Below are positions 1-34,283 of a stretch of DNA of 64,000 nt, piece by piece. The notes under the pieces are model-generated. The model saw nothing but the letters and a program-made list of their open reading frames with translations, was not told the DNA's origin and searched no databases. The position numbers and the translations under genes were made by a program. Within the stretch, counting starts at the first letter, position 1. Every line of letters begins with the position of its first letter. Origin of the DNA: Liolophura sinensis (Eukaryota; Mollusca; Polyplacophora; Chitonida; Chitonidae); contig NC_088297.1 of the NCBI RefSeq assembly GCF_032854445.1, forward strand, positions 24,625,127 to 24,689,126. The letters run 5' to 3'.

Positions 1-2559
1 TAGAATATAATCCACGAATTATCCAATATGAGAAATCCAGTGACCACCAATCCCGGACAGTTGAATAAAAAAAGTCAGCAACCACATTCTAGTTTAAATA
101 TATGTATTTTAAGGAGCCCTGGCGGAGTGCGATAACCAACTACCCATGGAGAGTTTGCAAACAGAAACTCTAATAAAACAAGTTCCCTTCCCTAAAAATG
201 TTACAGTATTGTATTCATCCGGTTTGCAAAAACCTTTACAGAAAGACTATTATAAACTGAAGAACGCATTACTGGAATGTACAGACAAAAGTTGTGCTTC
301 AATACATCAGCATACCAGTTACGATTCAGTACTGCTGATTAAGCGGTGTGCTCTTAATTGTTCACTTATTTTAAGTGTCGTGTGTAACGTTGAATGTTCA
401 GTTTGACAGCATCTTCGCCTTGCTTCTGGTAAAGATATGTGCAGTTTGTTGAATACAAGTAGTGCGACTACATCCCGAACCAAAGCTTCCTTATATCTCC
501 TACTCCTGACTGTCCCTTCGTGCCTTCAAAGAAAAAATGTGAACCGAATGTAATCCTGTCAAAGGTTTCCTATTCATTTGTAAAAGACTGAAATCTGGAA
601 ATGTATATAGATTGCTACTAATTAAAAATATATGCCTGCGCACTTTTTAGCAAGTCATGTGCGGAACAAAGTTATGAAATTATAATGATAAATAATTAAA
701 CACATATCTAAATGTAAATAACTATTTGGTGACTTCAATATTCTGAGTTACCTTCCTTGTTTTTTATGGCTTTAGTCTTGTCAAATGTTTATACACATTT
801 GAACAGTCTGTGATTATTGATTATCAAGCTGGAAAGCCATTCCGATACTACTCCATGCATAACTGGAGCCATAATAGCCAAATCTAATTATACAAAAAAA
901 ATAAAAAATGAAAACAAACAGATAAAATACAAGGTAAATACAAACCCATCCACATCTAAAATCTTCTGAATTCCCTCTGTTCCTGCTAGTTGGACTAGCT
1001 TGTGTACAAATCCAAATGTGGTCGGGCGCTTGAAGCAATGTTTCACACAAGAATATAATCACACAGTGAGAGATAAATCAGGATCCATTTCCAATGCACA
1101 TATACAGACAAGGTATACAAAAGCATATACAGATTGTTTCGCACAATTTAATCACGCCTCATGTAAGCAGCAATGAATCAGTCACTTTCTTCTTCACTCT
1201 TGAACCAAATTAAGCTGTGACAACAAACAAACAGAAGATCCCAGTTCTGTACTGTAACAAAAAACCCTTATAGGCATGATTATTTGAAACATGCATGGAG
1301 TAGACCAGGATTACTGTTAACCACCCTACCTACATGTACCTATACGCACCTTTTGTCCCTAAGCTTCATTTTGAAGAACCTTTTTTCCACATAGGCTTCG
1401 AGATATGTATAACCCTTAAAGAGAAAATCTTATTAAGTACCATACACATACCCAAAGGAAATAACACCCAGAATGACCATAATTTACTCACAAAACATTT
1501 ACAAAATTCCAAACTCCTGCAGCGTTGTTTTTGGTACGTAAAACATACATAAATATAGTAACAGGGCTTGCCTAATAAGCAAATGTGCTTTCAGCCAGAA
1601 GAAGATAAAGATGAAAACTGGATGAAAACAAGAAAAGAAAAACCTTTTTCCATGCAAAGGGTATTTTTTAGTACATATAAATCAAGCTAAGCGAAAAAGT
1701 CAATATCAATTTATAAACAATTTATACACCGAAATCACACTTTTACGTACCAAGTCGAGGACATAACCGAAACCAAAGCCGGTTAGAAATTCCCTTCTCG
1801 GATTTGTCAAGAAAATCTCCAACTCAGAACTCTCGAGCCTAGATAAACACATAATTATGTACACAGTTGTACGAGGAAGGGGTTAGGAGAAGATATCAAT
1901 ATAACACAGTGAAACACTCTAAAACACTCTTTTTAGATACATTATAATATATCCCGGGCGATGAAGAGTATGACGATCTTTATGAAATCACATGCTACCA
2001 TCAGGCTTTATGATGTGAAACAATACATTAAACTATATGTCATGTAACAAATTAATTATTTGTACCCAGCAATTATTCCTCAAATAGCAGCGAAATCTTT
2101 CGAGTTTTTGTGACATGAATGTACAGGGTGCTGCGCGTCACTATAGAAGAAAAGGGAAATACAGAGATGGTCATATGTTTGAAACTACTGTATGTAGTCA
2201 AATACAAGTGTCAATTAAATACACTGTGTCTGTAAATTATAATTGCGCAGTAAAATGTGTAGGTATTCCTAAGCTAATTGTTGTTCACACCATTGACTGT
2301 GCGAAACTCCACAATGCGCGTACGCATATGAGGAAATATAGAAAAATATGTAAAAGACAATATAAAATAAATGAAGTGTACAGATTTAAGCTGTACATAC
2401 CACTTTGAGCCTCTGTGTGTCAACAAGCCCCCCACATACTGGTCTATCACACCAACCTGAAATATCAACATTATGCGGCATATATATACAATCCAAACAT
2501 TGTGTTTACTTCGGTTAAAAATCCAAAAATTATCAGACATAGTTTAATGGTATTTTTCT
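1..2559. other. No recognised feature
   Basis: AT-rich sequence with only short unrelated open frames; no repeat, splice-consistent gene or RNA gene recognised. Confidence 0.6.
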
Positions 2560-2852
2560 ACTTGTCGGGTCATGCCAACGGTATGTGTTGCTGCCTCGCT
2601 TGGCGCTTAGCATTGAGAGGTTAGAGCAAGGGAACATGACTGTTCGGCCTGGTGTCGGTGGGGTGTGACTTGGTGGGGTGTCACGTTTGGTGTCTTCGGC
2701 TTTATGTTCTAGTGGCGGCAAACTTAGGCGGCATGGACTCGCCCTATCACAAGAAGACACACTACATATGCATACCCTAGAAGGACTCCTCGTCGTCATA
2801 TGACTGAAAAATTGATCAGTACGACGTTAAACCCCAAGCACTCACTCCCTCA
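2560..2852 (+). mobile_element. SINE, family B, 5'-truncated
   Basis: Contains TTGCTGCCTCGCTTGGCGCT and GAGAGGTTAGAGCAAGG and ends ACGACGTTAAACCCCAAGCACTCACTCCCTC-like. The first part matches 32517-32668 and the last part 33747-34000, both on the other strand. Confidence 0.6.
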
Positions 2853-2869
2853 ATCCGCGTGTAGTAATA

Positions 2870-3099
2870 TTTATTTATTTATTTGATTGGTGTTTTACGC
2901 CGTATTCAATAATATTTAACTTATACGACAGCATTATGGTGGGAGGAAACCGGGCAAAGCCCTTGGGAAACCCACGACCATCCGCACGTTGCTGATAGAC
3001 CTTCCCACGTATGGCCGGAGAGGAAGCCAGCATGAGCTGGACTTAAACTCAAAGCGACCCCGCATTGGTGGGAGGCTTCTGGGTCATTGCGCTGCGCTA
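2870..3099 (-). mobile_element. SINE, family A, with 12-bp target duplication
   Basis: Reads on the minus strand from a partly lost tRNA-like head to an AAATAAAT tail. Flanked by perfect direct repeats CGTGTAGTAATA at 2858-2869 and 3100-3111, as LINE-driven insertion produces. Confidence 0.85.
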
Positions 3100-3464
3100 C
3101 GTGTAGTAATAAGGTTATACTTACTGTGGGAGCCCTTCGTGTAGCTCATATGATGCTATTTTGTCATCTTCTGCTCTACAGGGCACTTTTGTAACAAACA
3201 TAAAAATGTCAAAAAATTCCTGCAATATGCAACTTTGTTCTTTGTCATCTGTTATATTGTGCATATTTTTCCTCACTACGAATTAGTTGGAAATGCTTTA
3301 CATGTGTTGTGGAGGTCTCAATTACAGTCAACGCATGTATGGAGGAAGGTTCCCTAATAAAATTATGAAATATATGAGAAAACTGAATTAGAGTTCCATA
3401 CAGTATGCGCAGGAAAGTAAGTGAACCATTGAATGTATACATACTTGTACTACTGCAGATTTAC

Positions 3465-4170
3465 CGATCTTCCATTGTCGCCCATATAGTCTGGGTGAAA
3501 CCACTCTGCACAGGCTTTACATTGCCAATATGTCCTGAAGAGCAAACATCAATAATCAGCTCCATAACTGTGAATATCCTCTCACTTCACCAACGATATC
3601 TGTTTTGCTTAAAGAATTGATATCTCAGTAATCAGTGTAATAAAATTCATTCAGAAAGGAATGTTGCCAAACAACAATGGCTCGCCGAAAAAAAGTTAAG
3701 AATATTTATAAGAATATCCCATAATTTACACCACATACCTTCCATTGTATGCTTTCTTGCAGATACAACATAGTCTTCCATTTTCCCCAAATCAAAGCTT
3801 TGCTGGGGATTGGTGTTTCTACAAACAGACAAATAGATATGGTCATTAAAATATAATACATAATGAACGTTGCCATCCACCTTGCTTTTTAAAATCCAAT
3901 TTATTTCACTTTTACCATATATATAAATACACAAAATAATCATGAATAAAGGCTTTGACAAACTAAAGGTAATTTGTTTGCAGGAAATCATGCCCTTTAG
4001 GGGCTTGTTTTAAAAGATGGTGTATCTTATGCCAGACGTAAGTGTCCAAACCTCACATTATGTAGAGACACGTCAAAGACGGTTTTTAGCAGTTTTAGCA
4101 ATGACAAGTTTTCTAGTGGAACTTACCGTGCAACTTGGGCAAACAAATATATCCCGAACATCAATGCATG
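3465..4170 (-). pseudogene. Minus-strand exon candidates with a decayed PHD-like motif
   Basis: Three stretches on the minus strand have canonical splice sites: 4170-4127 (44 nt; encodes MFGIYLFAQVAR, hydrophobic), 3818-3739 (80 nt; NTNPQQSFDLGKMEDYVVSA then RKHTMEG) and 3534-3465 (70 nt). Splice phases join the first two and would join the third in one frame. In a different frame the third stretch reads YWQCKACAEWFHPDYMGD, strongly like the C..C..WFH..C.G core of a PHD finger, with Tyr replacing the expected Cys. RKHTMEG before it would suit the start of that finger. The most likely reading is a degenerate gene fragment; parent protein unknown. Confidence 0.35.
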
Positions 4171-4178
4171 CTGGATAG

Positions 4179-6893
4179 AACCGTCCTCCTCATGGATGTT
4201 GTACTTTATACCTGCAGGAAGGTAAATTAGCCACCGTCCTCCTTGTGGATATTGTACATTAGGCCTATACCTACAGGGAGGTAAATTAGCTACCGTCCTT
4301 ATCGTGGATGTTGTATCTTATACCAGTAGGAAGGTAAATTAGCCACCGTCCTCCTCATGGATGATGTACTTTACACCTGCAGAAAGGTAAATTAGCCACT
4401 TTCCGTCTCGTGGATGTTGTACCTAATACCTGCAGAAAGGTAAATTAGCCACCGTCCTCCTCATGGATGTTGTACTTTATACCCGCAGGAAGGTAAATTA
4501 GCCACCGTCCTCCTCATGGATGTTGTACTTTACACCTGCAGAAAGGTAAATTAGCCACTTTCCTTCTCGTGGAAGTTGTACCTGATACCTGCAGGAAGGT
4601 AATTTAGCCACCGTCCTCCTCATGAATGTTGTACCTTATACCTGCAGGAAGGTAAATTAGCCACCGTCCTCCTCATGGATGTTGTACTGTATACCAGTAG
4701 GAAGGTAAATTAGCCACCGTCCTCCTCATGGATATTGTACCTTATACTTTCAGGAAAGTAAATTAGCCACCTTCCTCCTCGCGGATGTCGTACTCTATAC
4801 CTGTAAGCAGGTAACATAGCCACCGTCCTCCTCATGGATGTTGTACTTCACACCTGCAGAAAGGTAAATTAGCCACCGTCCCCATCATGGATGTTGTACT
4901 TCACACCTGCAGAAAGGCAAATTAGTCACCGTCCTCCTCATGGATGTTGTACTTTATACCTATAGGAAAGTAAACTAGCCAACGTCCTCCGCATGGATGT
5001 TGTACTTTACACCTGCAGAAAGTTAAATTAGTCACCGTCCTCCTCGTGGATGCTGTACTTTACCCCTGCAGGAAGGTAAATTAGTCACCGTCCTCCTCGT
5101 GGATGCTGTACTTTACCCCTGCAGGAAGGTAAATTAGCCACCGTCCTCCTCATGGATGTTGTACTTTATACCTATAGGAAAGTAAACTAGCCAACGTCCT
5201 CCTCATGGATGTTGTACTTTACACCTGCAGAAAGGTAAATTAGTCACCGTCCTCCTCGTGGATGCTGTACTTTACACCTGCAGGAAGGTAAATTAGCCAC
5301 CGTCCTCCTCGTGGATGTGGTACCTTATACCGGTAGGAAGTTAAATTAGTCGCCATCCTCTTCGTGGATGTTGTACCTGACACCTCCAGGAAGGTAAACT
5401 AGCCAAAGTCCACCCCGTGGGTGTTGTACTTTACACCTGCAGGAAAGTAATTTAGCCACCGTCCTCCTTGTGGATGTTGTACCTGACACCTGCAGGAAGG
5501 AAAACTAGCCACCGTCCTCCTCATGGATGTTGTACCTAATAACTGCAGGAAGGTAAATTAGCCACCGTCCTCCTCGTGGATGTTGTACTTTATACCTATA
5601 GGAAGGTAAATTAGCTTCCGTCCTCCTCATGGATGTTGTACTTTATACCTATAGGAAGGTAAACTAGCAATCGTCCTCCTTAGTCACCGTAAATTAGCCA
5701 CCGTCCTCCTCATGGATTTTGCACTTTATAACTATATGACGGTAAACTAGCCACTGTCCTCTTCGTGGACGTTGTACCTTATACCTATGGGAAAGCAAAT
5801 TAGCCACCGTCCTCCTCGTGCATGTTGTACCTCATGCCTACAGGGAGGTAAGTTAGCCACCGTCCTCCTCGTGGATGTTGAACTTTATACCAGTAGGAAG
5901 GTAAACTAGTCACCGTCCTCCTCATGGATGTTGTACCTTATACCTGCAGGAAGTTATATTAGCCACCGTCCTCCTCATGGATGTTGTACCTGAAACCTGC
6001 AGTAAAGTAAGGTAGCCACCATCCTCCTCGTGGAGGTTCTAACTGATACCTATAGGAAGGTAAACTAGCAACCGTCCTCCTCATGGATGTTGTACTTTAT
6101 ACCTATAGGAAGGTAAACCAGCAACCGTCCTCCTCGTGGATATTGTACTTTATATCTATATGAAGGTAAATTAGCCACCGTCCTCCTCGTGGATGTTGTA
6201 CTTTATAACTATATGAAGGTAAATTAGCCACCGTCCTCCTCGTGGATGTTGTACCTTATACCTATGGGAAAGCAAATTAGCCACCGTCCTCCTCGTGGAT
6301 GTTGTACCTCATGCCTACATGGAGGTAAGTTAGCCACCGTCCTCCTCGTGGATGTTGTACTTTACACCTGAGGAAAGGAAAATTAACCACCGTCCTCCTC
6401 ATGGATGATGTACTTTACACCTGCAGGAAGGTAAATTAGCCACTTTCCGTCTCGTGGATGTTGTACCTAATACCTGCAGAAAGGTAAATTAGCCACCGTC
6501 CTCCTCATGGATGTTGTACTTTATACCCGCAGGAAGGTAAATTAGCCACCGTTCTCCTCATGGATGTTGTACTTTACACCTGCAGAAAGGTAAATTAGCC
6601 ACTTTCCTTCTCGTGGAGGTTGTACCTGATACCTGCAGGAAGGTAAATTAGAGCTATAGGAAGGTAAATTAGCCCCCGTCCTCCTCGTGGATGTTGTACT
6701 TTATACCTATATGAAGGTAAATTAGCCACCGTCTTCCTCGTGGATGTTGTACGTTTTACCTGGAGGAAGGTAAATTAGCCACTGTCCTTCTCGTGGATGT
6801 TGTATCTTATACCAGTAGGAAGGTAAATTAGCCACCGTCCTCCTCGTATACCTATGGGGAGTTGAACTAGGCAAGGTCCTCCTCGTGGATCTT
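4179..6893. repeat. 53-bp minisatellite, about 51 copies
   Basis: Unit GGTAAATTAGCCACCGTCCT continued by CCTCATGGATGTTGTACTTT and ATACCTGCAGGAA. Spacing of 53 bp was confirmed between several units; copies diverge by roughly 5-15%. Ends about 400 bp before the TRAM start codon. No gene is seen inside. Confidence 0.93.
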
Positions 6894-7049
6894 TAATATT
6901 TTTTTTTCCAGTTGGTGATGGGGGATTATTAGGTTACTAATTAACAATGACACATTAGAGAAGGTCTTCAGGGTTGCAATAATGTCTGTGTTATCGGATA
7001 ATAAGGGGTTTAAAGTGTTGAGAATTTATCTGCTCGGCTATAGGCCTAG

Positions 7050-27923
<20,874 letters not shown>

Positions 27924-28059
27924 AAGTGAGAGACAGAGGGGTGGAGATTGCCAAGGACAGTCGACTCAAAAATTAAACTATCAAAATGTTTACTTCAAAA
28001 TACGGGGAGATGGCGGTTGACTATAAAAGCGAAAGTTGGTTTGAAATCTTTAGATAAGT

Positions 28060-28102
28060 GATATCTCTGATATTCAGATGATATCTCTGATATTCAGATG
28101 TT
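28060..28102. repeat. Two-copy 20-bp direct repeat in the TRAM 3' UTR
   Basis: GATATCTCTGATATTCAGAT occurs twice in tandem. Confidence 0.85.
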
Positions 28103-28371
28103 GCATACTTAATGTTGAAGATGTTGGATGAAGCAAAATGGGGAATATTGGGATGCTTTTTGATAGATTTGTTTGATATTCTGCAGTTGGTCTAATTGTT
28201 ATGTACATGGTTCTGTGAACACGAAGACGTGTGCGTGTATTAAGAAAAATCTGATAAAGATCTAAAGTTTTTGCCATGTAAACAACTTGTGTTGATCACT
28301 AAAATCACAAGTAAGGGTATGATTTTTTTTTTATGTTTTTGTTGAGTGTTAGGAAAAAAAATTGAAGGAAA

Positions 28372-28377
28372 AATAAA
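28372..28377 (+). terminator. Candidate polyadenylation signal for TRAM
   Basis: AATAAA about 450 nt after the TRAM stop codon, in an A-rich stretch. It is the first clear signal seen in the 3' flank. Inferred only; cleavage was not observed. Confidence 0.45.
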
Positions 28378-29103
28378 AAAATCAGTGTAATGATCCATTT
28401 AAGATTTCAAGGGCAGCAGTTTCCCTTTGCTTCTAAAATTTCACAACTTTGATTTTTGCTTTTTTGTGGCCCAGAAACATTTTATAAACAAATTTCATTG
28501 TTAGTGTTTGAAAAAAGCATTTGTGTCGCAAGTGGACTGTAGTCATCGCTTCATACAAGAGTCAAGGTGCTTAAGGTGAACTCGTCCAACAAGCTACCTG
28601 TGGGCTAGAAGTTTTACCTCTGGCCTGTTAAAGTGTTGTCCAGCATTTGCATAAAACGTTGCCCAAATGTGTGCAAAAACATTTTCAGGCTTCATCAAGG
28701 ATCTTTATTATCAGGCCCTGGGGTCATGAAACGATTTTAGACTGAAGTCAAAATTTCAATCATTGCACTTGGTATGTTATTTTCCATTATTTTAGCTGAA
28801 ATTTGTTTCACAATAACTTACCCACAGTTTACTTTGTTAAGCAATATTTTGACCTTGTTAGGTGAGAAATCACTATTTTAATGTGATTTATAATTTGGAC
28901 CTAAGTCTAAGTTTGCTTAGTGATGCCCTGGAAAAGCCTGTATTTTGAAAGTAACTTTTCCAGACCAACTAATGAGTCATTTTGCATCCATGTAAACTTG
29001 TATGATTTGGATATTTATTTAAAGTTTTCTGGAAAAAAATGTGAGTTTTAGGCCCAGAAAAAGCTTGAAATTTTGAAATAAGTAGTTTTACAAAACCATG
29101 TTG

Positions 29104-29395
29104 TTGTCCAACATTTGCAAAAATGCTTAGCTGTCCAGCCCGTGAAAGACAGTCGTCCAACCTTTGCAAAAACACACGCTTGTGCAACCTTTGCAAAAAA
29201 ACACTTGTCCAGTCTGTGCAAAAACACATGCGTGTTCAACTGATGCTAATATGCATTCTTTTCCAACCTGTGCAAAAACACATACTTTTCCAACCTGTGC
29301 AAAAACACATGCTTTTCCAACTTGTGCAAAAACCCATACTTGTCCAACCTATCCAAAAAATGCTTTGTAGTCCAGCTTGTGCAAAGACACATCTG
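29104..29395. repeat. 27-30-bp tandem array, about 10 copies
   Basis: Unit like TTTTCCAACCTGTGCAAAAA then CACATGC, with variable spacing. Confidence 0.85.
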
Positions 29396-30267
29396 CTGTA
29401 ACACATTAATTCTTGTGCTCCACATTCCTTTTCGAGCGCACCTATTCAGATATGACTTAACAGTTCATAATTTAGCACATCAGTTCACAGCTGGGGCCAG
29501 CTGGATTTTAGGTTCCCCATATTTCGATCATAAATGTGATCAGGTGGCAAATTTGGATGCATGATATGCCAGACTGTAGTTATGGAGACTGAAACAAAAA
29601 ATTTCCACAACAACAGACATTTTAGCTCTACGGAACGGCCATGAATACGTACTAAACATGACAGACTTTGAGACGTTTTGATACGTTCAATTGTTTTCTC
29701 TGCAGCAATGTATTTTTTTTTTCCACACAGTAGGTCCTTAAAAATATTAGTTTGTGACTTTTTTATACCAATCCTTTTTTATGTTAATGTGTATGCACTT
29801 TACTGTGTCTCTGAAGAAATGAATACATTGGTTAAAGCATGCCTTGGGTGGAGTGAACTTTCAAAACGTTTCAGTCCGCACAGGTGGTGTATCAGTGTCC
29901 ATGAATGTACATGTTCTATTACGCTGTATGAATACGGGCTTCATTATTTAATACTCATCGGTGATTTCTGCTTATTGAAATATCTCCTATCAGACCAATT
30001 TTTAATCACTAACCAAGACAAATGGGACTTTCTCAAGTGGCATGAGTTCAAGGGGTGGAGTCGGTATTTAGCACCTTAGCGAGCAACTATTTTGCAGGTC
30101 ATAGAAAGAAAAATGTAATAAGTTGAAAGACGTTTTCGTGTCACGGGACATACCTCTTCAGCAGGCTGTAAAGATGGAGGATGAATGTTATTGCTTTACG
30201 TTACATTACGTTTTCCGTCAGTATATTCGCGTTCTGTTATCAGCGATACATTAAAACGTCCATCAAC

Positions 30268-30271
30268 ACCC

Positions 30272-30302
<31 letters not shown>

Positions 30303-30318
30303 ACACACACGCGCGCAC
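30268..30318. repeat. Poly-C followed by CA repeat
   Basis: A C-run followed by ACACAC and GCGCGC. Confidence 0.9.
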
Positions 30319-30816
30319 AGGTTTAAGGAACTGTAAAAATTTTCTGCAGCTAGGTGCGAGATCTGTTTTTAATCATATTTAGCCTCATTCTTAAGATTCG
30401 AACAGTACAATCAGTACAGCCTCTGTCATGGTGTCGAGTTTTCCACGTCCTGTGTTGTGCGAGTAAAGCAGTGATGTAGTTCACACGTATCTCTCCTGTC
30501 AGAGCAGAAAGGGACCGCTTTTATCACCCTCTAGGACTTATGTGTGTACATACATGTAGTTTACATTGTTTCCATTTTCAGTGTCTTTGTAAAAGCTAAT
30601 TTGCAACAGTGACAAAAATTCCCAATGTTTCAGTCACGCTCCCTGCGTATATATATTTCCACACCCACTTAGGATTTTTGAATTGATTGAATTTAAATCA
30701 TGAAATCATGGGTATACTTGAAATGTCAATGAAATCATGTAATCGTTATTGATTGAAGAAAAAGACAGCACAAATTGTAAATATAAATTACGCAGTGCTA
30801 TTTTTCTCGCAAAATA

Positions 30817-30819
<3 letters not shown>

Positions 30820-30865
<46 letters not shown>
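30820..30865. repeat. TA dinucleotide repeat
   Basis: About 22 TA units. Confidence 0.9.
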
Positions 30866-30868
<3 letters not shown>

Positions 30869-31194
30869 CCATACCATCAGTTACATGGTAAATAAAAAGC
30901 CTTAATGGTGAAGCTCTTCCGTGCTCTGGATTAAAGCGAACTTTTTGCTGAAGTGAAGGCCCGTAACGTGTATATGTATGTTGTATAGCTCCTACATTTG
31001 TCAGGTGTGTGGAAACCCACTGCATTTCTTGTCTGGTTTTTGATTTATATTATTTTGTCTCTCTTTTTTCCGTAATATACATATATAAACTAAAGTAAAA
31101 TTGTATGGTTGCAGATTGAGAGGTTTAGCAAGATAATATTGGCGGAATTTTTGTAATATAATTAATTAATTAACGCCTTACCAGTTATACATGT

Positions 31195-31243
31195 GTATAT
31201 ATATATATATATTTTTTGGGGGGGCGGGGGGGGGGAGGGGGAG
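31195..31243. repeat. Short TA repeat followed by G-rich tract
   Basis: TATATATATA, TTTTTT, then a G-run of over 20 bases with few interruptions; a possible G-quadruplex on the + strand. Confidence 0.7.
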
Positions 31244-31998
31244 GATCACTTCAAAAAGTCTTAAGATACATGAAAATAGGTGATAAGAAAATATTACACA
31301 GTTGAATTTCTTATCGCCCGATATGATTTTTTCTCTCTACGTGGTATACATATGTTTAGTTATTAATATTCTCAGTCATTTGTATGTCCGCAGCTGTGTT
31401 TGAAGGGAACTCTATACATATTCATTGGTTTGCTTTGTTTGTTTTAAACATGTCTCGTCGTGTTAGCTGTTTATGTTATAAAAATGTTTAGTTACTCTAA
31501 CTTGTGTTTTGATGCCGATCGTAATAATGTTTTTCTTTGGCGCCAGAGCTATTACCGTATATAGAATTGTCTTAGCTTTCATTGATATGATAAGAAAAAT
31601 GAAAACCAAACACTTGAAATCTCAAAGAAGAGCTTATTTGAGCAAGAGTTTTCAGATTCGTCAAGAAGAACTTGTCAAGTAATGGCTCTATGCCCTTTCA
31701 CGAATCGGTGTGCGAGCTGAAAACCAACATCCACTGGACGCATGCTTAGAGCGCCCGACTTAAAATTTACATATATACATATATATATTTACGTAAAAAT
31801 ACGGGTTTTGAATCCCGCAAATTGTAAAGGCATTATAAATTGGGCAGTGATGTCTGGTGTCTTGAGAATTGGATTTCAGTGAGGCAGCACCGCACGTGTC
31901 GACATTGATATCGTTCGCTACGAGGAGACACCATCGTATACGATTTGACCGAAATGTACGTGAAGCCTCAAATAGTTACTGGAGATAGCGAATGGAAG

Positions 31999-32129
31999 AG
32001 CCGAGGAATTAACACGTGCTTCAGTCCGGAGAACACCTGCAACACAAGCCGAGGAATTAACACGTGCGTCAGTCCGGAGAACACCGGCAACACAAGCCGA
32101 GGAATTAACACGTGCGTCAGTCTGGCAAC
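31999..32129. repeat. 48-bp tandem repeat, about 2.7 copies
   Basis: Unit AGCCGAGGAATTAACACGTG continued by CGTCAGTCCGGAGAACACC. Confidence 0.88.
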
Positions 32130-32516
32130 ACTGATGTATGATAGTGATTCATGACCATTGAGGTCCGGTGTTCGAATACAGTCCTCTCTGTCTCATTTTG
32201 CGAATGTAAGTCAGACTTTGTACCATTTTTTTTTATCTATTTTTTTCTTTTTCAATTCCTACAAAATTACAAGGAATTGTTAGATTGGCCGCTACATGTA
32301 TGAAATGACAATGTTGGGTGCATGGATTTCTCAGTGTGACTCTTGAAAGTAGATATAAATTCAAGTAAATTCGTGGAAAGGAGCACATATTGTTGCTGGA
32401 ACCCAGATACATGTTGATGTAGAGTGTAGAACACAACTAAAAGGTCACTGACTGAATATTCCAATTATATGAATATATATATTTATAAATATACACCGAG
32501 CTAACCAGTCCTGTTC

Positions 32517-32668
32517 CTTGATCTAACTTCTCACTGCTGACGGCCAACTGAGGCGGCAACGAGTATCATGTTTTAAGTGTCTGCTATGTTTCGACCAGAG
32601 TTTGATCCCAGGCCTCCCGACTTTGAGGCGGACGCTCTAACCGCTAGGACATCAAAGCTAGCTGCCCT
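32517..32668 (-). mobile_element. SINE, family B, with tRNA-like head
   Basis: On the minus strand the head reads GTCCTAGCGGTTAGAGCGTC (A-box-like) then GGGATCAAACTC (B-box-like), followed by GTTGCCGCCTCAGTTGG, matching the family B copy at 2560. Confidence 0.6.
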
Positions 32669-32811
32669 GTTCATTTAGGGAGGACACGCTTGGTTCGCAC
32701 TGTATGAAACACACTCCACCAGTACAGTGGTGACCGTTATGACCAAATATGTAGACTGGCGTTAGCGATGGTTAATGTGCACATTTGTTGACTGTTGGCT
32801 TAACCGTATTG

Positions 32812-33008
32812 TCTGCAATCGCTGTGAGTTCTAGGCTAGCTTATGCTGACTTCCTTTTTGGCCGTATGTGGGAAGGTCTTCCAGAAACCTGTGGGTCGTC
32901 CTGGGTTTCCCTCGGGCAATACCACGTTTCCTCACACCATAATGCTGGCCGCCGTCGTATAAATGAAATATTTTTGAGTACGGCGTAAAGCGGCAATCAA
33001 ATAAATAA
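32812..33008 (+). mobile_element. SINE, family A
   Basis: B-box region to GGCAATCAAATAAATAACG tail, moderately diverged. Confidence 0.75.
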
Positions 33009-33145
33009 CGGTACTGTCATGTACAGTTTTTGTACATGTGTGATTTTGTAGCGTGCAAAATGAACAAGATGTGTGCTGCAGGTACACACTTTGGTATACA
33101 TTTAAGGCGTAAGTACACGACACTGTTACATTTATACTTTAATCT

Positions 33146-33415
33146 GACTCAGGAGCATCGCACCAATGCGCTCGCTGTGAGTTCAAGTTCATGCTGACTT
33201 CCTCTACGACCGTACGTGGGAAGGTCTGGCTCCATCCTGTGGATGGTTGTGGCTTTCCCACGATCTCTGCCCGGTTACCTCCCACAATAATGCTGGCCGA
33301 CGTCGTATAAGTGATATATTCTTTAGTACGGCGTAAAACACCAATCAATCGAATCAATCTAAAAAACACCAATCAAGCATGAATATAAACAAATAAATAC
33401 AATGACTTGCGGGCC
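33146..33415 (+). mobile_element. SINE, family A
   Basis: Head part GAGCATCGCACCAATGCGCT, body, GTACGGCGTAAAACACC, then a tail in which the ACACCAATCAA block is repeated. Confidence 0.75.
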
Positions 33416-33746
33416 TACCTGTGGTTATATAAACATCTTTTGTGTGTTTTTTACAATTGCTTCTTGAGAGCCTGTAGTCAAACGAGAAGCATTGGCCTCA
33501 CAAATCACAAATATAATTATAATTCTATCATTCGTTTATGTCAGCAGTTTGTTGAACTAAACAGACGTGTTTGAGAACGCGGCTACATGAGTTCAATCAA
33601 AAGTCGATTGACCCGATGGACACGTTTCTAGAACAGGGCAGGTAATATTAGTACAGGGATTGGAGGAGCCTTGCTCGGAACTCTCGGCTCTCATCAGCTA
33701 CTTACGGGAATGGCCGAGGAGCTTGGAATGACTAAAGCGAAAGAGT

Positions 33747-34000
33747 GGGTGAGTGAGTGAGTGCTTGGGGTTTAACGTCGTACTCAACAATTTTTCAGTC
33801 ATATGACGACGAAGGAATCCTTAGGGTGTATGTAATGTGCCTCCTTGTAACGAGACGTATTTCCACCGCTCTTTTATCTAGTGCTGCATCATTGAGACGA
33901 CTTACCGAAGGCAAGTAAGCCGCCCCGACGGAGCCATTATACTGATACGGGTCAACCAGTCGTTTCACTAACCCATCATACTGAACGCTAGAGCGAAAGA
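33747..34000 (-). mobile_element. SINE, family B, 3' part
   Basis: Begins on the + strand with GAGTGAGTGCTTGGGGTTTA, the reverse complement of the end of the family B copy at 2560-2852. Confidence 0.55.
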
Positions 34001-34283
34001 AAAAAACACATCCATTTAAGTAGAATGCAAACCGTACCACCAAATTAAGAGGCGTTGAAAGTAAATGCTTTCCAAGGAATTAATTTTTGTACAAATAATT
34101 TTGTACGAATTAATTGTTGCCTGATTATACAGAATAGTACTATAGCATTATATAAGTAATAAAAATTTTATTCTGTAATAATTACAACAAATCTATAGCG
34201 TTTAATATGCCATTGATTATGTTTTTGTGATAAGTTCTCAACTTCTTCCAGATCTGAGTCAATTAATGAAGGCCCGATCTCTA

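Larger units (their letters stand above)
29400..31990. other. Intergenic, simple repeats only
   Basis: Apart from the C/CA, TA and G tracts listed separately, no gene or family repeat was recognised. Confidence 0.55.

Noticed and set aside
3245-3442. Further minus-strand exon after the PHD-like segment
   Set aside because: An acceptor-like CGTAG and a 50-codon frame are present, but the peptide is not recognisable and the donor coincides with a stop.
32590-32668. tRNA gene on the minus strand
   Set aside because: Box-like motifs belong to the head of a family B SINE; acceptor-stem pairing is not evident.
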